The translations under genes and the position numbers were made by a program. Below, in pieces: positions 57,651-64,000 of a stretch of DNA of 64,000 bases. Numbering within the stretch: position 1 is the stretch's first letter; each line of letters begins with the position of its first letter. Origin of the DNA: Streptomyces violaceoruber (lineage in GTDB: Bacteria; Actinomycetota; Actinomycetes; Streptomycetales; Streptomycetaceae). The notes under the pieces are model-generated. The model was not told the origin of the DNA, made no database searches, and saw only the letters and a program-made list of their open reading frames with translations. The DNA lies in contig JODI01000016.1 in assembly GCA_000720805.1 (NCBI GenBank), positions 191,308 through 255,307 of the forward strand, in the 5' to 3' direction.

Positions 57651-58718
57651 TCACCTCCGGTACGCCGCGGGGACGGACTTCGCGGCTATGCCCTCGAAGC
57701 GGTGGTCGAACAGTGAGCTCACGTCGAACTTCTTCACGAAGCCGCCCTCCGCCAGCAGATCGGCCGTCTCCTGCTCCCACTTGATCGCCTCGTCCCAACT
57801 CGGCGGGAACAGCGGCTTGTTGGCGAGCTCGGTGATCGACTGCGCCTGGGGGAGGGTCAGGTTCTGCGTCTTGACGTAGAACTCCTCGTTCCAGACGTCC
57901 GGGTGCTCGTACTGCCACACCTGGCCCTTGGCCCAGTAGGGGATGTACGCGGCGACCGCGGCCGCCTTCGCGGAGTCGGCCAGCACGGAGGCCGGCGCCC
58001 ACAGCAGGTTGAGCAGGTCCACCACGTCGGTGGTGATGGCGTGGGCGCCCCTGGACTCGTACTGCTTCAGATAGGCGGGCGCCTGCTGGTTGGCGAGCGG
58101 CGCGATGTCCACCTGGCCGGACTGCAGCGCGGTGAGGAACTGGTTGCTGGTCAGCGGGACGAGTTTCACATCGTCGTACGCCAGCCCCGCCTTCTTGAGC
58201 GCCCGCAGCAGGACGACACCCTGCGCCTGCCCCTGCGAGAAGGCGAGTTTCCTCCCCTTGAAGTCCGCGACCGTACGGATGTCGCTGCCGGGCTTGGTGG
58301 CGAAGAGATAGTTCGGCTTGCGGGTGATGTCGATCGCGACGATCTTCGCGTCGTAGCCCTGGAAATGCGCCTGTATCGGCGGGATTCCCGCGTTGTTGGC
58401 GACGTCCAGGGAGCCGGCGCGGAAAGCGTTGATGACATCGGGACCGGCTCCGATGTTCGCCCAGCTGCTCACCTTGTACGGCGGGTCGCTCAGCTTGGCG
58501 AGCTTGAACTGGAGCTGCTGGACGTTCTGGTAGGAGGCGATCTTCAGGCTCGTACCGGCCGGGACCCGGTCCGCCAGTGGAGCGGACAGGTCACCCTTCG
58601 CGCTGGTGGCGGCGCTGCTCTGGGCGCAGCCGCTCAGTCCGACGGCGGCGGCCGAGACGCCGAGCAGTGAGGTCAGGAAGAGCCGCCGGTCGACACCGGA
58701 GGCAGGCAGGGATGGCAT
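57651..58718 (-). CDS. ssuA: Sulfonate/organosulfur ABC transporter binding lipoprotein (SsuA type)
   Basis: The product is 355 aa from ATG 58718, 7 bases after GGGAG. The signal has RRLFLTSLLGVSAAAVGLSGC; the lipobox LSGC predicts lipid anchoring. SsuA/THI5-like motifs include LKIASYQNVQQLQFKLAK, IGAGPDVINAFRAGSLD and KGRKLAFSQGQAQG. It is the first structural gene of the operon and lies 112 bases after the Cys leader peptide. Confidence 0.9.
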   Translation of the reverse strand: MPSLPASGVDRRLFLTSLLGVSAAAVGLSGCAQSSAATSAKGDLSAPLADRVPAGTSLKIASYQNVQQLQFKLAKLSDPPYKVSSWANIGAGPDVINAFRAGSLDVANNAGIPPIQAHFQGYDAKIVAIDITRKPNYLFATKPGSDIRTVADFKGRKLAFSQGQAQGVVLLRALKKAGLAYDDVKLVPLTSNQFLTALQSGQVDIAPLANQQAPAYLKQYESRGAHAITTDVVDLLNLLWAPASVLADSAKAAAVAAYIPYWAKGQVWQYEHPDVWNEEFYVKTQNLTLPQAQSITELANKPLFPPSWDEAIKWEQETADLLAEGGFVKKFDVSSLFDHRFEGIAAKSVPAAYRR

Positions 58719-58830
58719 GAGGGAACTCCCGTGGGCGAAGTGGTGAGAAGGCACGCGGAATTCCGGGCAGAGAAAAGCCAGAACGGGAATTCACGCGGCA
58801 AGAAGGAGGCGCTCCGGGCGCGTCGGCGCG

Positions 58831-58857
58831 TCAGCAACAAAGGGTGCGACAGCTCAT
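58831..58857 (-). CDS. Cysteine-rich leader peptide MSCRTLCC (attenuator uORF)
   Basis: ATG at 58857 encodes MSCRTLCC then TGA; three of eight residues are Cys, two adjacent and just before the stop. A TTGACA hexamer and a weak -10 place the start of transcription at the ATG, so it should be leaderless. Polycysteine leaderless uORFs act as cysteine-responsive attenuators before sulfur-uptake operons in mycobacteria. An anti-Shine-Dalgarno-like CCTCCTTCTT follows the stop in the mRNA (58801-58810 region). Confidence 0.85.
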   Translation of the reverse strand: MSCRTLCC

Positions 58858-58864
58858 GAACAGG

Positions 58865-58894
58865 ATGTTCCCGGTCACGCGCACCCCCTGTCAA
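58865..58894 (-). promoter_or_regulatory. Promoter of the sulfur operon (TTGACA-N18-GAACAT)
   Basis: On the minus strand TTGACA occupies 58894-58889 and GAACAT 58870-58865, 18 bases apart and 7 bases before the leader ATG. A near-palindrome TTCGGA-GTT-TCTGAA at 58897-58911 lies just upstream of the -35 and may be an operator. Confidence 0.6.
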
Positions 58895-58970
58895 CATTCG
58901 GAGTTTCTGAATTAAATCGGCCCCGGTGACACGCTCGACGGATCATCGGCTGACCCGCGGCGTATCCCTG

Positions 58971-59085
58971 AAAGGGCCCGCGGAGGACCCTCGAAAGGAC
59001 CCGCGGAGGAGACCCCCGGAGGGCACCCGCGGAGGACCACCGCAGGCACCCCGGAGGACCTTCGAGAGCCCTCACAGGACCCTCA
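58971..59085. repeat. Five-unit degenerate tandem repeat starting at the 3' end of the ROK gene
   Basis: Units of 21-26 bases with consensus AGGGCCCGCGGAGGACCCTC start at about 58971, 58994, 59020, 59044 and 59065. The rightmost contains the ROK gene stop (59072-59074), so the array looks like decayed copies of that gene end, filling the gap towards the sulfur-operon promoter. Confidence 0.75.
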
Positions 59086-60259
59086 ACGGATCCCGGTACA
59101 GCACGTCCAGTGCCACCGCACCGCCCGCCGTGGCCAGCACGGAATCGGGAAAGCTCGTCGGCATCACGTCCGCCGCCCGGTCCGGCCCGACCGCTTCCCG
59201 CAGCGCGGCAAGGCAGTCCGCGCGGCTGATGATCCCGATCTCGGTGACGACCACCCGCTCCGGGTTCAGCACGTCCAGCAGCAGCCCCGCCGCCCGCCCC
59301 GCCATCCGCGCCCGCTCCACCAACAGCCGTACGGCCGTCGGGTCACCGCCCGCCGCCGCGGCCACCACACGCATCGGGTTCAGCCCGGCGTCGACGTCCG
59401 CCGCGCGGGCCCGCCGGCACAGCGTCCGCTCGCTCAACTCGGTCTGGAGACAGCCGACCCGGCCGCAGTCGCAGGGTTCCGTACCGCCCGGAACCGGCAG
59501 ATGGGCGATCGTGCCGGCTTGCGAGCGGGGGCCGTGGTGCACCTCGTCGTTGGTGGCGAACGCCGCGTCGACCACGTTGCCGACGAACAGGTGCAGCACG
59601 CTCCGGCTGCCGCGGGCCCGCCCGAACAGCCGCTCCGCGTTGACCAACGCCCGCGCGTGTCCGTCCACATGGACCGGCAGCCCGGTGCGGGCGCCGATCA
59701 CCTCCCGTGCCGGCACCTCGCGCCAGCCCAGCAGTGGATGTTCGACGACGGTCCCGGTCTCCCGGTCCACCCAGCCGCCGGCCGCGAATCCGACGCCCAG
59801 GGGTCGGCGCCCCGGGGTCTCGTCCAGCAGGGCCACCAGACCGTCGGCGGCGCGTGCCAGCACGGACGCGGGATCCGTACGCTCGTGCTTCAACTGCCGC
59901 TCGGCCAGCACCCGGCCCCGCAGATCAAGTACCGCGACCGTCGTGTAGGGCACGGCCACATGGACCGCGCCCACCCCGAACCGGGAGTCGTCCAGGTCGA
60001 CGGGCACATGTGGCCTGCCCACACCCTGAGACCGCCGGGGCACGGCGGCCTCGTGGATCAACCCCGCCTCGGTGAAGCGGGCGCAGTAGTCGGTGACCGA
60101 CGCCGGGGACAGCCCGGTCAGCCGGGAGAGGGTGCTGCGGGCGACGGGCCCGTGCTCCAGCACGGACCGCAGGACGACGCTCGCGTTCGTCCGGCGCCGG
60201 TCGCTGTCGGCGGCGCGGGGTACGGGGGAGGTGAGAGGTGGTGCCGCGGTACGGTGCAT
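59072..60259 (-). CDS. ROK-family transcriptional regulator
   Basis: The product is 395 aa from ATG 60259, with GAGGAAG 7 bases upstream (a GTG at 60289 is in frame). The winged helix is VARSTLSRLTGLSPASVTDY and the ROK domain has GVGFAAGGWVDRETG. A zinc motif CDCGRVGCLQTELS is complete (with His/Cys pattern GTIAHLPVPGGTEPCDCGRVGC split over about 25 residues). It has its own leader peptide 76 bases upstream and is the gene preceding the sulfur operon on the same strand, so it may regulate that operon. Confidence 0.88.
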   Translation of the reverse strand: MHRTAAPPLTSPVPRAADSDRRRTNASVVLRSVLEHGPVARSTLSRLTGLSPASVTDYCARFTEAGLIHEAAVPRRSQGVGRPHVPVDLDDSRFGVGAVHVAVPYTTVAVLDLRGRVLAERQLKHERTDPASVLARAADGLVALLDETPGRRPLGVGFAAGGWVDRETGTVVEHPLLGWREVPAREVIGARTGLPVHVDGHARALVNAERLFGRARGSRSVLHLFVGNVVDAAFATNDEVHHGPRSQAGTIAHLPVPGGTEPCDCGRVGCLQTELSERTLCRRARAADVDAGLNPMRVVAAAAGGDPTAVRLLVERARMAGRAAGLLLDVLNPERVVVTEIGIISRADCLAALREAVGPDRAADVMPTSFPDSVLATAGGAVALDVLYRDPLRVL

Positions 60260-60335
60260 GGGGAACTTCCTCGGGAACGGGTCCGACACTGCGCCGTCTC
60301 ATGCGTCGAGGCGCGTCGGAGCCGCTCCGGCCGCC

Positions 60336-60419
60336 TCAGGGGCGGCGACAGGTGGCCGTGCCCACGCGTCGCAGGTCGACGTAGCGACGCGACGAGAAGT
60401 TCAGGGCCTGGGCAACCAT
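60336..60419 (-). CDS. 27-aa leader peptide of the RRYVDLRR...C type
   Basis: ATG at 60419 encodes a 27-residue peptide containing RRYVDLRRVGTATCRRP at its end. This fits the Streptomyces 'putative leader peptide' pattern R-(H/Y)-(V/I)-D-L-x-R-x-A/G-(S/T)-A-x-C, found upstream of sulfur and transport operons. It sits 76 bases before the ROK gene on the same strand, so it likely links ROK expression to cysteine or arginyl/cysteinyl-tRNA supply. Confidence 0.8.
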   Translation of the reverse strand: MVAQALNFSSRRYVDLRRVGTATCRRP

Positions 60420-60722
60420 GCGCACGAAGCTAGCAAATGCCCCCACCGCTGCCCAGACGGCGACCGACGGGCGAGACGGCACCTGTCCACGCGGCGGTTC
60501 CCTTTGGTGGGTCTCCACAGAGGCCCATCAAGACGTCCTCGTAGTCTGGACCACCTCACCTCAGTGACCAGCATCACGCGAAACCAGGTGTAACCCTCAC
60601 CCTTTGTCCGGAGCCCACCAAGCCTCCGCTCCCCCCTTTGTCGAGCGCTGACGGTGAACGGCCCGAGCGCGCTGGGATAGCGTCGCCGTGTCCCTTGCCG
60701 TTCACACCCTCGCGGAGTCCTC
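60420..60722. other. Divergent intergenic region, ROK leader / bioY
   Basis: About 300 bases. A site TAGTCTGGACCA at 60542-60553 resembles the DasR-type GntR operator core TGGTCTAGACCA at 10 of 12 positions. No further ORF is supported. Confidence 0.35.
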
Positions 60723-61298
60723 ATGAGCACCGCCGTCGCCCCCGCCCGCACCGGCCAGGTCCTCGCCGACCTGCTGCCCGCCTCCCGCGTCCGGGACATC
60801 ACGCTCGTGCTCGGCGGCGCCGCGCTCACCGGCCTCGCCGCCCAGATCGCGGTGCCCGTGCCGGGTTCCCCGGTCCCGGTGACCGGCCAGACCTTCGCCG
60901 CGCTGCTCGTCGGCACCGGCCTCGGCGCCCGCCGCGGTGTGTCCGCGCTCGTCCTGTACGCGCTGGCCGGTCTCGCCGGTGTGCCGTGGTTCGCGAACGG
61001 CACCTCCGGTGTCTCCGTCTCCTTCGGCTACATCCTCGGCATGATCCTCGCCTCCGCCGCCGTCGGTGCCCTGGCCCGCCGTGGCGCCGACCGCTCGGTG
61101 CCGCGGATGGCGGGCACCATGCTGGTGGGCGAGGCGATCATCTACGCCGTCGGTGTCCCGTACCTCGCCTACGCCGCCGACCTCTCGGTCTCCGCCGCGA
61201 TCGCGGCCGGCCTCACCCCGTTCCTGATCGGCGACGCCCTGAAGGCCGCCCTGGCGATGGGTGTCCTGCCCACCGCCTGGAAGTTCCTCAAGCGCTGA
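60723..61298 (+). CDS. bioY: Biotin transporter substrate-binding membrane protein BioY
   Basis: The 191-aa ECF-type S component has six membrane segments. BioY hallmarks are [20 protein letters not shown] followed by [12 protein letters not shown], and GGxxGVPWF-like [20 protein letters not shown] is 5 bases before the ATG. No bioMN energy genes are adjacent, as is common since BioY can work alone or with shared modules. Confidence 0.93.
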   Translation: MSTAVAPARTGQVLADLLPASRVRDITLVLGGAALTGLAAQIAVPVPGSPVPVTGQTFAALLVGTGLGARRGVSALVLYALAGLAGVPWFANGTSGVSVSFGYILGMILASAAVGALARRGADRSVPRMAGTMLVGEAIIYAVGVPYLAYAADLSVSAAIAAGLTPFLIGDALKAALAMGVLPTAWKFLKR

Positions 61299-62000
61299 CG
61301 CCGTAGTTCCCGCGGAAGAGGTTCGCCGGGTCGCACCGCGACTTCACCTCGGCGAGCCTCTTTCGCGTCTCGGCGTCGTACAGCCCCTCGCTCCGATCCC
61401 CCGCCCCGAACGCGAAGTTGAGCGAACGGCCCATCGTGACGGGCGCGAGCAGCGCGAGGGCCGGGTCCATCAGAGCACGCGCCCGCTCCCGCTCGCCCTC
61501 GGTCAACAGCCGTACCAGGGACCGCCCTTCGCGATAGGGCACCGAGTTCGGCGCGGGTTTCGACAGCGCGCCGCCCAGATGATTGATCTGTAGGACACAC
61601 ATGGCGCGGACGCCCGGCCCGGTACGGGCGTTCTCGGCGTACGGCATCTCGCGCAACGAGTCGCCGAGTACCGGCCCGAGTTCCCGCAATGGGGCGACGA
61701 GCCGCGGTGATGTGCCTCGTCCGGTCGTCCGCGGTGACGAGGTCGAGGGCACGCACATGGTCGGCCGCGTATCCGAACTCGCGGGCCAGGATGCCGAGTC
61801 CACCGCCCAGCGTGTAGGAGACGGCGCCCACCGAGGGGGTGGAGCCTCCCCCACTGCCTAACGCGTGGGCGGTGCCCCCATTCGCGGGGCGAGCCCGTAC
61901 GGCTCCGCGGCTGTCACGGCCTGGCCCCAGCGGACGCCGGCCTGGAGGCGGGCGGTGCGGGTGCCGGGGTCTATGACGACCGGTCTTCGAGGTCGGTCAC
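61288..62000 (-). pseudogene. Decayed FAD-binding (berberine-bridge-like) oxidoreductase
   Basis: Pieces in different minus-strand frames read as one protein: [21 protein letters not shown] (about 61880-61945), then [39 protein letters not shown] (61700-61831, here split: [20 protein letters not shown] and the rest), then [20 protein letters not shown] to the C-terminus FRGNYGVSA. About 200 residues between the second and third pieces, and the N-terminus, are missing. The C-terminal piece overlaps the bioY stop. Confidence 0.85.
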
Positions 62001-62030
62001 GTGATCCATGCGGTTCATGCGGCTCACGAT

Positions 62031-62069
62031 GGCTGCACAACCTGACAGATGCCGTCAGGTTGTGCAGCC
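62031..62069. terminator. Strong terminator hairpin after the LPKTG gene
   Basis: A perfect 16-bp stem GGCTGCACAACCTGAC/GTCAGGTTGTGCAGCC with a 7-base loop starts 28 bases past the LPKTG-gene stop (minus strand). On the plus strand it is followed by CTTTCCCC. Confidence 0.85.
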
Positions 62070-62096
62070 CTTTCCCCTACGGGTTCGTGCGCGGAT

Positions 62097-62810
62097 TCAG
62101 CTTGTCCGCCGAGGCCGCCGCTGCGACCACCACAGTCCGCCCGCGCCCGCCGCCAGCAGGGCAGCGCCCACCGCGCCCAGCGGTACGACTCCCGGACCGG
62201 TCTTCGGGAGTTCGTCACTGCCCGGCGCCACCGGCCCGTTGTCGGTGCCGAGCAGCAGCGGGGTGGCCGGGGCGTTCGGTGACGGGTTCGTCGTGCCGAA
62301 CGGGACCGGTCCCTGCTGCCAGAACGTCTTCTTCCCGTCGCCGCTCTGGACGGGCAGGCAGATCTTTCCGGTCTTGCTCAGATCGAACGTCGCGTCCACG
62401 GAGTACGACTTCGACTGTCCGGCCGTGAGGTTGTCGATGGGGCAGGAGAAACCGCTGTTCGATCCCTTCGGGAGATTCTTTTCGTCGATCGCGGAACAGC
62501 CTTGAACGTTCTTGACCGTGAGGCCGTCGAATCCGACGACCAAGAGCTGGATCTTGCCGCTTTCCTTGGTTCCCTCGTTTTTGACGGTGGCGGTGAGACC
62601 GGTTTTTTCCGAGCTGTTGTCGACGGAGATCTTCTCGGGCAGCGTCGTGATCAGCTTTACGCCCGCCGGTGCCTCGTCGACTGCCTTTCCCCCCTTGCTG
62701 CTCCCGGGCCCCTGGTCATCCGCGCCGGCGGTGAACGGAAGGATCAGCACGGCCGAGAAAGCTGCCGTGACCAGTGACCCCGCGATGGTCGTCGTGCGAC
62801 GAGAACTCAT
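62097..62810 (-). CDS. LPKTG cell-wall-anchored secreted protein
   Basis: The product is 237 aa from ATG 62810 with AAGGGGGA 6 bases upstream. A Sec signal (GSLVTAAFSAVLILPFTAGA) is followed by a soluble domain with three or four cysteines (VQGCSAID, GFSCPIDN, KICLPVQ). The C-terminus has sorting signal LPKTGPG, a hydrophobic span and basic tail QRRPRR. Sortase should link it to the cell wall. The LPxTG form differs from the LAxTG preferred by many Streptomyces class E sortases. Confidence 0.88.
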   Translation of the reverse strand: MSSRRTTTIAGSLVTAAFSAVLILPFTAGADDQGPGSSKGGKAVDEAPAGVKLITTLPEKISVDNSSEKTGLTATVKNEGTKESGKIQLLVVGFDGLTVKNVQGCSAIDEKNLPKGSNSGFSCPIDNLTAGQSKSYSVDATFDLSKTGKICLPVQSGDGKKTFWQQGPVPFGTTNPSPNAPATPLLLGTDNGPVAPGSDELPKTGPGVVPLGAVGAALLAAGAGGLWWSQRRPRRTS

Positions 62811-62989
62811 GTTCGTCCCCCTTGGCTGCGCCTGAATTCGCAGTACTTGAAGAGGTACCACAAGATTTCTCCGCACTATGCTGGTACGGCTCGAAGTGTG
62901 ACCATTGTGTTCTGGTCGGGACGGTCCGGAAAGCATTGAGGGGGTGCGACGGATTGTCGGGGAATACGAGGGACGGTGGAGTTCCTGGG

Positions 62990-64000
62990 GTGTTGGTGGC
63001 GGGCCGCTATCGGTTGGTCGAGAGTATCGGCCAGGGGGGAATGGGGCGGGTGTGGCGAGCCGCCGACGAAATGCTCGACCGGCAGGTCGCGGTGAAGGAG
63101 ATGAGCATCGACGGCCTCGACGCGGAGGACACCCGCACCCGCCGCGAACGCACCCTGCGGGAGGCCCGGGCGACGGCCCGGATCGACCATCCCAACGTGG
63201 TCCGGGTGTACGACGTCGTGGACGAGGGCGGACGCCTGTGGATCGTCATGGAGTTGGTGGCCGGCCGCTCCCTCGAACGCATCATGGCGGAGGAGGGCCC
63301 GCTGGGCCCGCGTGAGACGGCACTCCTCGGACTCGGTCTGGTGGAGGCGCTGCGGCAGGTGCACGAACGGGGCGTACTGCACCGGGACATCAAACCCGGG
63401 AACGTCCTGGTGGAGAACGCCGACCCCGGACGGTTCCCGAACGGCCCACGGGTAGTCCTCACGGACTTCGGCATCGCGGCGATCCAGGACGCCAAGGCGC
63501 TCACCATGGTCGGCATGCTGGTCGGCTCACCCGACTACATGGCCCCCGAACGCGTCTCCGGCCGCCCCCAGGGCCCGCCGTCCGACGTCTGGTCCCTCGG
63601 CGCGACGCTGTGCGCGGCGATGGGCGGCCGCTCCCCCTTCTCCCGCGACACCACACTGGCGACCCTCCACGCGGTCCTCTACGAGGAGCCCGAACTCCCC
63701 TCCGGAGCAGGCCCGTTGCGCGACATCCTGGCCACACTCCTGGAGAAGGACCCGTCGGCCCGACCGGGCTTGGCAGACCTGGAGGCCTCGCTACGACCGC
63801 TTGCGTTCCCGACCCCAACCCCGACCCCAACCCCGACGGTCGCGGTGACGGTGGACGCGGCTGGGGGAGTTGAGGGGCATGAGGGACATGAGGGGCCTCC
63901 GTCGGGGGAGGGGGGTCGGGAGGGGCCGCGGGAACGGGAAGGGGTTGAGGGGAAGCAGGGGGATGAAGGACTTCGGGGAGAGACGGGGGAGTGGCGGGGC
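62990..64000 (+). CDS. Serine/threonine protein kinase (3' end cut by window)
   Basis: GTG 62990 starts VLVAGRYRLVESIGQGGMGR, the glycine loop. Then come AVKEM (ATP Lys), VLHRDIKPGNVLV (catalytic loop), LTDFGIA and SPDYMAPE. The kinase domain ends near residue 265, followed by a Thr-Pro repeat (TPTPTPTPT) and a Gly/Glu-rich linker running off the window. The order suggests a PknB-like receptor kinase with membrane and sensor domains beyond the edge. Confidence 0.92.
   Translation, partial: MLVAGRYRLVESIGQGGMGRVWRAADEMLDRQVAVKEMSIDGLDAEDTRTRRERTLREARATARIDHPNVVRVYDVVDEGGRLWIVMELVAGRSLERIMAEEGPLGPRETALLGLGLVEALRQVHERGVLHRDIKPGNVLVENADPGRFPNGPRVVLTDFGIAAIQDAKALTMVGMLVGSPDYMAPERVSGRPQGPPSDVWSLGATLCAAMGGRSPFSRDTTLATLHAVLYEEPELPSGAGPLRDILATLLEKDPSARPGLADLEASLRPLAFPTPTPTPTPTVAVTVDAAGGVEGHEGHEGPPSGEGGREGPREREGVEGKQGDEGLRGETGEWRG

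Overview
The window is high-GC DNA with GTG and TTG starts, tightly overlapping (ATGA/GTGA) operons, twin-arginine and lipoprotein signals, mycothiol-type and actinobacterial signalling genes, and a chitosan-oligosaccharide (csn) cluster. This points to the core or near-core chromosome of a Streptomyces species. No tRNA, rRNA, CRISPR array, insertion sequence or prophage was seen. The gene order from the csn cluster through malQ, pepN and asd to an S8 peptidase agrees with what I remember of the Streptomyces coelicolor SCO26xx region. That is recall, not a search.

Layout. (1) 1-7607, minus strand: a signalling operon reading GlnX-like membrane sensor, GlnH-like binding protein, an unrecognised helical protein, a PknG-like kinase and a PP2C phosphatase cut by the left edge. 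This is the glutamate/aspartate-sensing GlnX-GlnH-PknG module of actinobacteria with two extra members. (2) 7821-14720, minus: csnK, csnH, csnG, csnF, csnE and csnR for uptake and use of glucosamine oligosaccharides, with a CsnR-type palindrome at 14795-14807. (3) 15023-18895: a short upstream ORF coupled to an orphan LuxR-type regulator, a small secreted protein, a small membrane protein, an MscS channel and an HNH endonuclease. (4) 19003-23413, minus: ECF sigma, zinc-finger anti-sigma and an ABC exporter. (5) 23605-26441: a small ORF, then a repeat-built chain of coupled mini-ORFs leading into malQ, then a small membrane protein.

(6) 26633-30679: two divergent regulator/target pairs, TetR with an FAD monooxygenase and MarR with an EamA transporter. 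Each intergenic region holds a regular array of palindromic boxes. (7) 30517-47499: two paralogous aminopeptidase N genes bracketing a DUF1203 protein, asd, a sigma factor with its membrane partner, a large S8 peptidase, a Nudix hydrolase, a Tat-exported metallophosphoesterase, an aminoglycoside-phosphotransferase-like kinase and two hypothetical genes. (8) 47668-54564: an Rv2466c-like DsbA-fold protein, a small Cys-rich protein, a sugar-kinase/2-hydroxyacid-dehydrogenase cluster, a histidine phosphatase and a DUF574 methyltransferase.

(9) 54603-60419, minus: an ssu-like sulfur-acquisition operon (binding protein, permease, ATPase, LLM monooxygenase) preceded by a leaderless Cys-rich peptide MSCRTLCC, itself preceded by a ROK regulator with its own leader peptide. 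(10) 60723-64000: bioY, a decayed FAD-oxidase pseudogene, an LPKTG surface protein and a Ser/Thr kinase cut by the right edge.

A theme across the window is that short tandem duplications sit exactly on gene edges (stop codons at 23854, 48401, 48930 and 59072; start regions at 21814, 23988 and 33218). At malQ this has produced a chain of Shine-Dalgarno-ATG units joined by ATGA overlaps, which I consider the most unusual structure here.
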